NCBI GenBank assembly: GCA_903825645.1
Contig: CAIKBL010000051.1
Span: 248,001 to 312,000 of the forward strand
Reading direction: 5' to 3'
Length of the DNA: 64,000 bases
Source of the DNA: an uncultured Pseudomonadota bacterium
GTDB lineage: Bacteria > Pseudomonadota > Gammaproteobacteria > Ga0077536
Shown in pieces: positions 26,719 to 35,464 of this stretch; within the stretch, counting starts at the first letter, position 1; each line of letters begins with the position of its first letter. The notes beneath the pieces were generated by a model that worked only from the letters and a program-made list of their open reading frames with translations, was not told the origin of the DNA and made no database searches. The position numbers and the translations under genes are program-made.

Positions 26719-27895
26719 CGAAATCTTCCCGCCAGCGATGCAGTACCCGTAGCTTAGAACTTGTGACGGATAGGTAAACGGACTCCCGATAATCAATCCG
26801 CTCGTTGCGCGCATTAGCCTTTAACTCAAAATAACTGCTGGTCACCGTAAGATCGTCGGTCGCGAGCGTTAAAAATCGCACAAGCGGATGTCCGACAAAA
26901 GCCGAAACAGATACGAACGGCTGAGTCTCTCGTGACTTTATCAACAGATCTGCGACAGATGAATCGATGCCGGGAGAAAGACTCATCAGTATCTCCTTGC
27001 TCGCCGTATTGACATTTATTTGTGTGGTGCTCGGCAGACATACGACGTACGGTGCCAGTTTGTGAAAACTCTCCGGTGTAATTCCCTTGATGAGCAGAAG
27101 TTCTCGAATCGATCGCATTGACCGATTAGCCGCACGGTAAGCGGGCTTTAGCCCAGTGTAATAGCTGTCCTCCGCGCCGTTCGGAAAACGGGTATCTGAA
27201 TCCTGATCAATCCAATCGAGGATGGCCTGTACCGGCTCCGGCGGAATGTCGAGAACCTGAAAGAGTCGCCTTAACTCCTGCTCTGCACGTTGACTCTGCG
27301 CGGCGTTGGGCGCTACGACGGCCGGAGGACCCACCCCACCGTTAGCGGCCTTACTGAGCGTGGCCCCACGGGTAGGCGCCAAGCCGCTGGGGGCTTCAGG
27401 GGGTACTGCGCTGGATGGCGGAGCTGGCGACGCGTTAGAACCGGCGGCAGCCACCGACGCCGGTCCCCCGCCATCTGCTGGACTTTGCGACAGATTAGTC
27501 AGGTTGAACAAACCTTGCAGGTCTCTTAGACGGCCTTCCACCTTATAATCAGCAACCGTCGTGGACAACGTTGATGTCGCCCATTTCCCATTCAGTCCCA
27601 CGTAGCCTCCCGTTTTGGCATCTTCCCGTAAGACATCCATCGTCTGTTGTTCTAAAGTGGAGATTCCATTTTCCACCTGATCTGCACCTAAAATATTCTC
27701 AACGCGCCGGAAATCGAATTGTTGATTGACGGCAATCGCAACCGCCCCCGCGGTCACAATAGCGGCAATGAGCATTGCCGTAATGAGCGCAATGCCTCGC
27801 TCATCACGCCCGGCGCTGGCATACGCCGACTGTGGTGATGATTGGCGAAAATATCGCAGGACAGGTGCAAGTCCGTACGAGAGACGAGTCGTCAT
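26711..27895 (-). CDS. gspK: Type II secretion minor pseudopilin GspK with disordered insert
   Basis: This large minor pseudopilin of 394 residues caps the pseudopilus tip together with GspI and GspJ. The leader is long and basic, with the prepilin peptidase site at DERG-IALITAMLIAAI, where Ile rather than Phe follows Gly. The helix-hairpin-helix-rich GspK body continues through ILDWIDQDSDTRFPNGAEDSYY near 213 and LPSTTQINVNTASKEILMSL near 280. Between about residues 135 and 200 there is an Ala/Pro/Gly/Ser-rich low-complexity insert (SPAPPSSAVPPEAPSG) that most GspK proteins lack. The gene overlaps gspL. Confidence 0.9.
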   Translation of the reverse strand: MTTRLSYGLAPVLRYFRQSSPQSAYASAGRDERGIALITAMLIAAIVTAGAVAIAVNQQFDFRRVENILGADQVENGISTLEQQTMDVLREDAKTGGYVGLNGKWATSTLSTTVADYKVEGRLRDLQGLFNLTNLSQSPADGGGPASVAAAGSNASPAPPSSAVPPEAPSGLAPTRGATLSKAANGGVGPPAVVAPNAAQSQRAEQELRRLFQVLDIPPEPVQAILDWIDQDSDTRFPNGAEDSYYTGLKPAYRAANRSMRSIRELLLIKGITPESFHKLAPYVVCLPSTTQINVNTASKEILMSLSPGIDSSVADLLIKSRETQPFVSVSAFVGHPLVRFLTLATDDLTVTSSYFELKANARNERIDYRESVYLSVTSSKLRVLHRWREDFDE

Positions 27896-27935
27896 TTATT
27901 TTTTCCGTCAATTAAAACTCGTCTGCCGTTCATGC

Positions 27936-28553
27936 CTAATTCGGACCACTGACACGCATCGTTCGGTTGATGCTACGCCCGTCGCTGAAGATCACGGAAA
28001 CCATAATGGCGTCGGGCAGTGCGTTTAATGGCGCGAGCTGGTCCGCCGGTGGCCAAACTTCCATCCACTGTTCTTGTTGGTGATAGCGCAAGGAGATCTG
28101 CGCCAAGTTGTTTAAGATCACTCGTTCGTGGAACGTCGTATCGGGGGTGCGATCCAGTACCCCCCATACCCGACGGAATAGCTGGCCATCCGCCAATCGA
28201 TATTCGATGCGCTTCAAGTCGGAACTACCGATCCCCATATCCGCCCAGGCCGTATGTCGCGTGAGGGCGAGGATCTCGCCTCTTCCCAAACCGCTGCGCA
28301 TAGACGGCTCCGGGGATCCCAATCCGTCACGAACTGGCCGCGGAATCACCTCACCAAAGTCTTGCTGCATGATGGTGAATCCCCCGACAATCTCCGCGAA
28401 CAACGCTGATTGCGTCGAAATTATGGTGCGGGCCAGCATAAAATTCCGGAGTCCCTGATATGCAAATACGGACATCACACTAAAAATAGCAATTGAAATG
28501 AGGAGCTCAATCAAGGTGAAACCGAATAAACGTCGCGCCATGCCGGTGTTCAT
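27936..28553 (-). CDS. gspJ: Type II secretion minor pseudopilin GspJ
   Basis: The 205-residue minor pseudopilin has a type IV prepilin leader MNTGMARRLFG and cleavage before FTLIELLISIAIFSVMSVFA, with the required Glu at +5. The body has the GspJ pattern: a long helix (YQGLRNFMLARTIISTQSALF), then IMQQDFGEVIPRPVRD and ALTRHTAWADMG. It joins GspI and GspK at the tip. The start overlaps the stop of gspK's upstream partner region only loosely: 40 bases separate it from gspK downstream, and it overlaps gspI upstream by four bases (ATGA). Confidence 0.92.
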   Translation of the reverse strand: MNTGMARRLFGFTLIELLISIAIFSVMSVFAYQGLRNFMLARTIISTQSALFAEIVGGFTIMQQDFGEVIPRPVRDGLGSPEPSMRSGLGRGEILALTRHTAWADMGIGSSDLKRIEYRLADGQLFRRVWGVLDRTPDTTFHERVILNNLAQISLRYHQQEQWMEVWPPADQLAPLNALPDAIMVSVIFSDGRSINRTMRVSGPN

Positions 28554-28942
28554 GGCGTCCCCTTAGCCGATAGACTTGTTGGGAATGAAAGCGTGAAGGT
28601 CTGGACTATGTCTTGCGGTGCACTTTCAAGGGCCACATCGATAGTCACAGCGACAATTTTGTCATCCTCACTCCGCGTCGGTTTGATCTTCTGGACAAAT
28701 GCTCTGCCATAAACCGTAGTTTGGCGTTGCAGCGGCGGCGGTTGCTTATTCGGATCGACCAGAGAAAGCTCGACTGCCAGATCCGATGCCGCCCAGTGCG
28801 CAAGAACGGTGTCTTGCAGATGCGACTGTTGGCGCGCAGCGCTGCGTATCGTACCGCTGGTGGCATAAAGCGCGGTGGCGAGAATGGCCAGCGCCACCAA
28901 CACCTCAAGAAGCGTGAAGCCTGCTTGATTTTTCGCTGCCAT
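28550..28942 (-). CDS. gspI: Type II secretion minor pseudopilin GspI
   Basis: The 130-residue minor pseudopilin has the leader MAAKNQAG followed by FTLLEVLVALAILATALYATS, with Glu at +5 of the mature form. Length and the central WAASDLAVELSL region match GspI, where the corresponding Asn/Glu-rich segment helps nucleate the tip complex. The start ATG overlaps the stop of gspH by one base, and its stop overlaps gspJ. The tight chaining GHIJKLM indicates one operon. Confidence 0.91.
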   Translation of the reverse strand: MAAKNQAGFTLLEVLVALAILATALYATSGTIRSAARQQSHLQDTVLAHWAASDLAVELSLVDPNKQPPPLQRQTTVYGRAFVQKIKPTRSEDDKIVAVTIDVALESAPQDIVQTFTLSFPTSLSAKGTP

Positions 28943-29481
28943 CAGGAAAATTTTATCCGGTAGCCAACCCCATCAGGGATGAGCACCGCGTGGACTGTCC
29001 CCAAGTCGTCCAGAAGTTCAATCTGAAGTGTCTCCACACTGCCATCGGGGAAAAAAATCGCTGGAGAATGCCTCGTTAAAGCCTGCAGCGCGCCACGCTC
29101 GGGAGAAGTAACGCGCGCCACAATCCCACCGGGCAAAGTGCGGGTCCTGAATAGGCTATCACTCGGTCTTTTTTGCCACGTTCCGTCACGGTACTCCTGC
29201 AGGCCATAATGATCCTGGTCGAACACCAGCGCGAGCGGCCGACCTCTAAAAACAGCTTCCTGATTGGCGACCGACACAAGCTGTTGGAGGGTCACCGCCG
29301 AATCTCGCAATTTTGTTGCTTTTCCGCCGTCTCCGATCGCTAGCCGAACAAAGGATGCCAAGATTCCAATAACGCCGATAACCACGATAATCTCGATCAG
29401 CGTGAAGCCCAAAGTCCGCAACGGCGGGCAGTGAAAGCGAGGGCAGCCCCGCCACGGGCTACGCGGCCTCCCCGACGCCAT
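28942..29481 (-). CDS. gspH: Type II secretion minor pseudopilin GspH
   Basis: This minor pseudopilin of about 179 residues has the processing site TLG-FTLIEIIVVIGVIGILAS. The leader is unusually long. From the ATG at 29481 it is 24 residues (MASGRPRSPWRGCPRFHCPP and on). A TTG at 29526, overlapping the gspG stop, would lengthen it to 39. I prefer the ATG. The body carries LRDSAVTLQQLVSVANQEAV and AIFFPDGSVETLQIEL, which fits GspH. It probably sits between the major pseudopilin and the tip complex. Confidence 0.88.
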   Translation of the reverse strand: MASGRPRSPWRGCPRFHCPPLRTLGFTLIEIIVVIGVIGILASFVRLAIGDGGKATKLRDSAVTLQQLVSVANQEAVFRGRPLALVFDQDHYGLQEYRDGTWQKRPSDSLFRTRTLPGGIVARVTSPERGALQALTRHSPAIFFPDGSVETLQIELLDDLGTVHAVLIPDGVGYRIKFS

Positions 29482-29510
29482 TCCGCCCCGGTACGCGGCT
29501 AGGTGAAGGT

Positions 29511-29939
29511 TTAATCCGTTTCCCAATTACCTAAATCCTTGTTAGCGCCATCGCCCCCAAGCGTCCCATCCGCGCCAAGCGTGTAGAGATCATAGGGTCC
29601 GTGTTGGCCAGGAGAAAGGTATTGATAGACAGTCCCCCAAGGATCAACCGGAAGCTTCGCGAGATACCCACCGGTGTGCCAAGTGGCGCCGCGGGGCAAT
29701 GACGCCGGCTTGGTGACGAGCGCTTCCAGTCCCAGAGCCGTGGTTGGATAGTTAAAGTTGTCGAGTTTGTAAAGATCCAGTGCCGCCCCGATCGCACGCA
29801 AGTCTTGTTTTGCCTTAACGATTCGTGCCTCATCGGGTCTACTCATGATGCGGGGGACCACAATTGCGGCCAGGATCCCAAGGATTACGACGACAACCAT
29901 CACCTCGATCAACGTGAATCCAAGCTGTTTCTTCTGCAT
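29511..29939 (-). CDS. gspG: Type II secretion major pseudopilin GspG
   Basis: The 142-residue major pseudopilin forms the pseudopilus shaft. The leader MQKKQLG is followed by FTLIEVMVVVVILGILAAIV. The C-terminal part has the GspG-specific WGTVYQYLSPGQHGPYDLYTLGADG with calcium-binding Asp residues and ends GNWETD. The ATG at 29939 has AAGGG 8 bases upstream. A GTG one codon earlier is the alternative. It is the first gene of the minus-strand gspGHIJKLM half, diverging from the MoxR operon. Confidence 0.95.
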   Translation of the reverse strand: MQKKQLGFTLIEVMVVVVILGILAAIVVPRIMSRPDEARIVKAKQDLRAIGAALDLYKLDNFNYPTTALGLEALVTKPASLPRGATWHTGGYLAKLPVDPWGTVYQYLSPGQHGPYDLYTLGADGTLGGDGANKDLGNWETD

Positions 29940-30254
29940 CACAATTTCCCTTATTCTGTCTAAGAACCCAAAATGCTAATTCACCCAACGCTTCGAAACG
30001 TTACCGCGAGCTCGCATGGCGCATCCCATTTCCAGTCTGGAACAAGTGCTCGAAAACAGGCACGCTGTGGGCACACGAGGGAACTTACAGTCCCCGGTCG
30101 AGTCAACAGGCCGATTCAGCGCCGCGGAGGAGAAAGCGGTGCAGCGCGCCTAGCGCACAATTCAGGAGTCCGCGCACCCGTCTTGCGCGAACAAACGGGG
30201 CCACTGGATATCCGGGCGGCCTGCAAATCATACAACCACCGAAGAACGCCAAAT
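29940..30254. other. Divergent intergenic region gspG / moxR
   Basis: A stretch of 315 bases without a convincing gene lies between the divergent starts of gspG and the MoxR gene, so it should hold promoters for both. The MoxR frame stays open upstream to 29973, but that extension has no homology-like N-terminus and no ribosome site. Close to gspG the sequence is AT-rich (29940-29990); the rest is GC-rich. I see no clear repeat, hairpin or consensus promoter. Confidence 0.4.
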
Positions 30255-31223
30255 ATGACAACCCTGAACGCCGTCAACGCACTTCGCACCTTTATCGCAG
30301 AGCACATTATAGGCCAACAGCATCTGGTAGACCGTCTGGTTATCGCCCTCCTCGCGGATGGCCACCTGCTGGTCGAGGGGCCTCCCGGCCTCGCCAAAAC
30401 CCGGGCCATCAAGGTACTGGGGCAGGGAATAGAGTGTGCATTTCACCGCATACAGTTTACCCCCGATCTTCTACCCGCCGATTTAACAGGCACAGAGATC
30501 TATCGGCCGCAGGACGGTTCTTTCAAATTTCAACCCGGCCCCCTCTTCCATCAACTCGTGTTGGCAGATGAAGTCAATCGAGCTCCGGCTAAGGTCCAGT
30601 CAGCCCTTCTCGAGGCAATGGCGGAACGGCAAATCACCATTGGAAGAGAAACCCACCTGCTTCCCGAGCTTTTTCTTGTGATGGCCACACAAAACCCACT
30701 CGAGCAAGAGGGAACCTATGCCCTACCGGAAGCACAGTTAGACCGCTTTCTCATGCACGTCATCGTGACTTATCCCAGTGCGGAGGAAGAGAGACGCATT
30801 CTCAATCTTGCCAAGCAGGAAGCATTGGCAGCCATGGTGTCTCTCCCTGCCGTCGGCGCCATTCTCAGCCAAGAACAGATCTTTTCGGCGCGGCGCGAGG
30901 TTCTCAATGTGTACATGAGCGACATGCTTGAGAAGTATTTGCTCGAAATTGTATGTAGCACACGCGACCCAGCGAACTATGGTCGCGATCTCGCCAGTTG
31001 GATTTCTTATGGGGCGAGTCCACGCGCGACCATTGCCCTCGATCGCTGTGCCCGGGCTCGGGCCTGGTTGGCAGGACGGGCTTTTGTGAGCCCGGAAGAC
31101 ATCCTTGAAATGGCCCCCGACATCCTGCGGCATAGGATTGTCCTGAATTACGAGGCGGCCGCCGAAGGAATGACTGCTGACTCCTTTACAACGGCGCTTT
31201 TGTCCAGAATCCCGGTACCTTGA
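30255..31223 (+). CDS. MoxR-family AAA+ ATPase
   Basis: The 322-residue cytoplasmic AAA+ ATPase starts MTTLNAVNALRTFIAEHIIG. The ATG at 30255 is preferred over the in-frame opening at 29973 because it gives the normal MoxR N-terminus. It has Walker A LVEGPPGLAKT near 43-53, RIQFTPDLLPADLTGTEIY near 75, Walker B LVLADEVNRAPAKVQSALLEAM near 110, sensor 1 LVMATQNPLEQEGTY near 150 and the lid domain with PRATIALDRCARARAWL near 260. MoxR proteins act as chaperone-like partners of VWA-domain proteins encoded in the same operon, which is exactly the layout here. Confidence 0.92.
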   Translation: MTTLNAVNALRTFIAEHIIGQQHLVDRLVIALLADGHLLVEGPPGLAKTRAIKVLGQGIECAFHRIQFTPDLLPADLTGTEIYRPQDGSFKFQPGPLFHQLVLADEVNRAPAKVQSALLEAMAERQITIGRETHLLPELFLVMATQNPLEQEGTYALPEAQLDRFLMHVIVTYPSAEEERRILNLAKQEALAAMVSLPAVGAILSQEQIFSARREVLNVYMSDMLEKYLLEIVCSTRDPANYGRDLASWISYGASPRATIALDRCARARAWLAGRAFVSPEDILEMAPDILRHRIVLNYEAAAEGMTADSFTTALLSRIPVP

Positions 31224-31229
31224 TTTCAA

Positions 31230-32195
31230 ATGGTCGTGAAAAGAATGAGGGAAGATCCATTAGCCGATTTGGGGGCGCGGGCGCTGACAGAGCCATCGTT
31301 TGCGGATCTCATGAAATTGTCCGGTCGAGCTGGTTTACTCTCGCGCCCTCCTCGTGCCATCAATGCACGGCAACGCGGAGATTACCGCGCGCACTTCAAG
31401 GCGCGAGGGATGGAATACGGTGAATCCCGTCCCTATCAGCAGGGTGATGATGTCCGAGCGCTCGATTGGAGACTCACTGCCCGACTGGGGAAACCGCATA
31501 CGAAGCTATTTCAGGAAGAACGGGAAAGACCAGTCCACCTCGTCCTAGACCTCGGATCCAGTATGGCCTTTGCCACGCGGGGCGTGTTCAAGTGCGTACA
31601 AGCCGCCCGTGCAGCCGCTCTCCTGGCCTGGAAAGCAGTTGAGGACGGCGATCGACTCGGCGGCATGATCTTCACCGATCGAGACTGCTATGAAGCGATT
31701 CCTGCCCGTGGGAGTTTGGCAGCGGCGCGCTTCTTCAAAGCGATAGTTTCTGTTTCGTCCTCGCCCACAAATTCCAGCGCGAACGACCGTAGATCCACTG
31801 GTATGACGGCCGCTACGCCGATGGCACGCGTGAGGCGTTTGATCAAACCAGGCAGTCTGCTATTTCTGATCACCGACGGCCGTATGTTGGGATCCAAGGA
31901 ATTTTCCGAAATTTCGGTAATAAGCCGGAACAACGAAATCGGGATCTTATTAATCTACGATGCATTCGAGGCGAATCTTCCAATACTCAACCAACCGCTT
32001 ACCGTCAAAAGCAAAGATGGTGAGTTTAACCTGCCGAGTGCTGATGATGAGATCAGACGGCGTTACGCCGCGCGCTTTCGCGCCAGAGAGGACGAGATCC
32101 ATCAATTCTGCAAAAATCAGCGCCTGATGTTTGGGACGCTGGCGACCACTGGAGATCCGTTTATCAGCGTACAGCGCCTCCTCGGAGGGCGCTGA
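31230..32195 (+). CDS. DUF58 domain protein of MoxR/Bat operon
   Basis: The 321-residue protein carries the DUF58 core: RQRGDYRAHFKARGMEYGESR near 48 followed by YQQGDDVRALDWRLTARLGKPH and FQEERERPVHLVLDLGSSM. The last is a degenerate VWA-like MIDAS (D-x-G-x-S). No membrane helix is obvious. DUF58 proteins regularly sit between MoxR and BatA and are thought to help assemble or regulate the membrane VWA proteins. Six bases separate it from the MoxR gene, and its stop meets the next start. A second ATG five codons in is possible. Confidence 0.9.
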   Translation: MVVKRMREDPLADLGARALTEPSFADLMKLSGRAGLLSRPPRAINARQRGDYRAHFKARGMEYGESRPYQQGDDVRALDWRLTARLGKPHTKLFQEERERPVHLVLDLGSSMAFATRGVFKCVQAARAAALLAWKAVEDGDRLGGMIFTDRDCYEAIPARGSLAAARFFKAIVSVSSSPTNSSANDRRSTGMTAATPMARVRRLIKPGSLLFLITDGRMLGSKEFSEISVISRNNEIGILLIYDAFEANLPILNQPLTVKSKDGEFNLPSADDEIRRRYAARFRAREDEIHQFCKNQRLMFGTLATTGDPFISVQRLLGGR

Positions 32196-32692
32196 TGAGC
32201 CCCAACAAGGACTTGCCGCTCAAAGATATCCACCTGCCAGACCCGATTAGCTGGTGGCCCCTGGCGCCGGGCTGGTGGTGGCTTGCGGGGAGCCTGCTGG
32301 GTCTAGCCGTTGCATCGGCCTCATTATGGTGGTGGAGGCGATCCACCAAAATCAAGCGAGCGGCGCGTTTTCGCCTCCGCGAAATCGCTCAAAATTTCGA
32401 GCTGCACGGCGATCTGCATCTTCTGGCCGGGGAGTTATCTGTCTTGTCTCGCCAAGTTGGATTAATTCTTTTCGGGCCAATGGACGGGGCATCGCAAACC
32501 GGTCATTTGTGGCTGATACAACTGGATTCCACGTGTCGAGATGGTTTTTTCACCCAAGGAGCGGGCAGAATCCTCGCAGAAGCACCTTACAACCCTTTAC
32601 TCAAATTTGCTCCCGAGGAGCTGCTGGCCGGCATGGAAAATTGGCTACGGCATCTCCCCAGGACTTCATCGTATCGTGACGCCCATGTTTGA
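32195..32692 (+). CDS. DUF4381 membrane protein of Bat operon
   Basis: The 165-residue protein fits DUF4381: LKDIHLPDPISWWPLAPGWWW at 8-28, then one membrane helix (GSLLGLAVASASLWWW) and a cytoplasmic helical part with LHLLAGELSVLSRQVGLILF and a final FAPEELLAGMENWLRHL. The function is unknown. It is found almost only in MoxR/Bat operons. It overlaps the DUF58 gene at its start and the BatA-like gene by 8 bases at its end, so all are translationally linked. Confidence 0.85.
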   Translation: MSPNKDLPLKDIHLPDPISWWPLAPGWWWLAGSLLGLAVASASLWWWRRSTKIKRAARFRLREIAQNFELHGDLHLLAGELSVLSRQVGLILFGPMDGASQTGHLWLIQLDSTCRDGFFTQGAGRILAEAPYNPLLKFAPEELLAGMENWLRHLPRTSSYRDAHV

Positions 32693-33671
32693 GTTCGCTT
32701 GGCCTTGGATTTTATTGAGTTTACCCCTGCCCTGGCTAGCAAAGCGTTTTCTTGCGCCCTTGCCCCAGGCCTCGCGCGGCGCGCTTCGTGTTCCAGACAT
32801 AGCCGACTTCAGCACTTTGGGCGCGCTGTCTAGGGTCCCACGCCCCGCCCAGCGACGATATTGGCTGTCTCTGCTGGCTTGGTGTCTGCTCGTCGTCGCC
32901 GCCGCCAATCCGAAATGGCTCGGAGAGCCCATGGCAGTAGCCCATAACGGTCGTGATCTGATGTTGGCTGTAGACCTGTCCGAAAGCATGAGCACCCAAG
33001 ATTTTATTCTCAACGGAGAGAGCGTTGATCGTTTGACGGCCATCAAGTCTGTGGCGCGGGATTTCATCAAGCGTCGCGCAGGTGACCGCATTGGGCTGCT
33101 GCTATTCGGTGAACGCGCCTACCTCAACGTCCCTTTGACATACGACAGCACGACAGTGCTTCGGTTGTTAGATGAGACAACCATCGGCCTTGCTGGACCC
33201 AGCACCGCCATTGGGGATGCGATTGGGCTGGCCGTCAAACGGCTGAGAGAGCAAAACACCAAGCACAAAGTGCTAATCTTGATGACTGATGGCGCAAACA
33301 CTGCAGGTCAGATTGACCCTTTACGGGCCGCGGAGCTGGCAGCGGGGGTTGGGCTCAAAATTTATACCATTGGCATTGGCGCAGATGAGATGCTCGTAAA
33401 GCAGCTGTTTGGGGCAATTCGCGTCAATCCATCGACCGATCTTGACGAGCCGACCATGCGGGGGATCGCGAAAGCGACCGGCGGCCTGTATTTCCGCGCC
33501 CGTGATATCTCAGCGCTCGAGAATATCTACGGAGAACTGGACAAGCTCGAACCCGTGGAAAGCGGGGCTCAATTTTTCAGACCTGCCACGCCGCTATTTC
33601 CTTGGCCCCTGGGTCTCGCTCTCCTCTGCGCCGCGGTCGAAACTTGGCGTCTGGTCGCGCGCCCCGCATGA
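32685..33671 (+). CDS. batA: BatA-like VWA domain membrane protein
   Basis: The 328-residue protein starts at the ATG at 32685 (MFEFAWPWILLSLPLPWLAKRF), overlapping the previous gene by 8 bases. It has an N-terminal membrane segment, a second near 58-75, a VWA domain with intact MIDAS (Asp97-x-Ser99-x-Ser101, then LTYDSTTVLRLLDE and LILMTDGANTAGQ) and a C-terminal membrane helix. BatA/BatB are linked to aerotolerance and envelope stress in other bacteria. The exact role is unsettled. It is paired with the following VWA protein in overlapping genes (ATGA). Confidence 0.9.
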   Translation: MFEFAWPWILLSLPLPWLAKRFLAPLPQASRGALRVPDIADFSTLGALSRVPRPAQRRYWLSLLAWCLLVVAAANPKWLGEPMAVAHNGRDLMLAVDLSESMSTQDFILNGESVDRLTAIKSVARDFIKRRAGDRIGLLLFGERAYLNVPLTYDSTTVLRLLDETTIGLAGPSTAIGDAIGLAVKRLREQNTKHKVLILMTDGANTAGQIDPLRAAELAAGVGLKIYTIGIGADEMLVKQLFGAIRVNPSTDLDEPTMRGIAKATGGLYFRARDISALENIYGELDKLEPVESGAQFFRPATPLFPWPLGLALLCAAVETWRLVARPA

Positions 33672-35464
33672 TCGCATATATTGAAAATATTCATTTCTTG
33701 CGCCCGGCTTGGCTGCTTTTGTTTTTGCCGCTGCTTTATCTGGTACGGCGTCTCGCCCGACATGATCCCGGGAAAAAATATTGGGAAAATATATGCGAAC
33801 CCGCGCTGATTCCATTCATCGTGATCAACTCGAATAACCCCGATAGACGCTCGGGCGCGCTTCTCTTTCTGATAGCAGGCGCCCTGTCGATTCTTGCGCT
33901 AAGCGGCCCGACCGCTGGGCGAACTCCTCAGCCTATTTTCAGAGAACAATCGGCGCTCGTGTTAATCCTAGACCTATCAACATCAATGTTGGCACAAGAT
34001 GTGAAGCCTACGCGGCTGAACCAGGCCCGTTTTAGGATCGCTGATTTGCTGAGGACTCGCTCAATCGGGCAAACCGCGCTCATCGTCTTCGCCGCCCAGG
34101 CTTTCGCCGTCACACCGCTGACCGATGACGTCAAGACTATCGATCTGCAACTACCGGTATTGGCGCCCAATCTTATGCCTCGACAGGGGAAAGACGTCCC
34201 GGGTGCGATCCAAAAAGGCGTCGAATTACTACGCCAGGCTGGGTTTGGAAAAGGGCATCTTTTATTGATTACTGATGGCGTAGCACAAAGCGATATCGCT
34301 GCTGCCACGCATTTTTTGGGGGCCGGCGATTACCGACTATCCGTGCTTGGGGTCGGAACGGAAGAAGGCTCGCCGATCCCGCTAGAAGACGGTGGCTTCG
34401 CGACAGATCCCGCTGGGGGGATTGTCCTCTCTAAATTGACGCCAATGGCATTTCAGGACCTTGCTCATCGTGGCCGCGGTATTTACGTGAACGCCACTCA
34501 AAATAAGGGCGACACGGAGAAGCTTATCGACTTTTTTCAAACTGCTGTTCACGGCGACGACAGCCGGGCTAACAATCAACTGGCAAACCAGTGGGACGAA
34601 ATTGGACCTTGGTTGCTATTGCCCGTGTTAATCCTGTCTGCACTCGCGTTTCGGCGGGGGACCCCACTGTTCGTACTGTCCGTACTGTTCGTCATGAATA
34701 TCAGCCTCTCGCCGGACGTCCAGGCCGATTGGTTTTTGACCCGAGATCAAGCCGCACAGGCAGCCTATCAAGCAGGGAAGTACCTCGATGCCGCCGAAAA
34801 ATTCGACAATACTAACTGGCGGGCCGCGAGCCAGTACCGCGCCGAGAAATACGAAGACATGGTTAATACGCTAAAACATGCAAAATCAGAAAATGAGCTC
34901 TATAACCGAGGCAATGCCCTCGCTCGGCTGGGGCGTCTCGAGGACGCTATTGACTCGTACGATCAAGTCCTGAAGCTTAATCCCGGGGACGCGGACGCCG
35001 CCTATAACCGCGCGCTTCTCCAGAAATCACTGGACCCCCAAAAGGGAGACGGAAAACCAGCACAACACACGGCGAGTGAAGGTGAAGATAAAGCCGCTCA
35101 AGAGAATCCAGCGAGCGAGAGCCAGAAGACCGGCTCATCCTCGGCTGAGAAACCGTCTCCGCCTGCCGACTCGGCGGAAGACCCTAAGAGAGATCCTCCC
35201 GAATCCAAAGATCCGAAACATAAGCCTGACGCATCAACATCTGCAAAGTCTGCCGATGCACGAGCGGGGATAAAACCGGACGCCGAAAAACCTGAAAATC
35301 AGAAGCCGGTGACACGGGACGTGCATAACGATGAGAAAAATTTATCGACAGAGCAGTGGATAAGACAGATCCCAGACGATCCTGGCGGGCTGCTGCGTAA
35401 AAAATTCTTAACACAATTCGAAAAAATGAACACCAGACGATCCGAGAAGGCAGACCAATGGTAA
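33668..35464 (+). CDS. BatB-BatC-like fusion: VWA plus TPR membrane protein
   Basis: The 598-residue protein combines N-terminal membrane helices, a VWA domain with MIDAS Asp102-x-Ser104-x-Ser106 (near 96-310), further helices near 312-360, and TPR repeats (about 365-455, e.g. ELYNRGNALARLGRLEDAID). The tail of about 120 residues is very rich in Lys, Asp, Glu, Ser and Pro and is probably disordered (e.g. PKRDPPESKDPKHKPDAS), before a short folded-looking end. The start is the ATG at 33668 overlapping the BatA stop. In Bacteroides BatB and BatC are separate; the fused form is common in Gammaproteobacteria. Confidence 0.9.
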   Translation: MIAYIENIHFLRPAWLLLFLPLLYLVRRLARHDPGKKYWENICEPALIPFIVINSNNPDRRSGALLFLIAGALSILALSGPTAGRTPQPIFREQSALVLILDLSTSMLAQDVKPTRLNQARFRIADLLRTRSIGQTALIVFAAQAFAVTPLTDDVKTIDLQLPVLAPNLMPRQGKDVPGAIQKGVELLRQAGFGKGHLLLITDGVAQSDIAAATHFLGAGDYRLSVLGVGTEEGSPIPLEDGGFATDPAGGIVLSKLTPMAFQDLAHRGRGIYVNATQNKGDTEKLIDFFQTAVHGDDSRANNQLANQWDEIGPWLLLPVLILSALAFRRGTPLFVLSVLFVMNISLSPDVQADWFLTRDQAAQAAYQAGKYLDAAEKFDNTNWRAASQYRAEKYEDMVNTLKHAKSENELYNRGNALARLGRLEDAIDSYDQVLKLNPGDADAAYNRALLQKSLDPQKGDGKPAQHTASEGEDKAAQENPASESQKTGSSSAEKPSPPADSAEDPKRDPPESKDPKHKPDASTSAKSADARAGIKPDAEKPENQKPVTRDVHNDEKNLSTEQWIRQIPDDPGGLLRKKFLTQFEKMNTRRSEKADQW

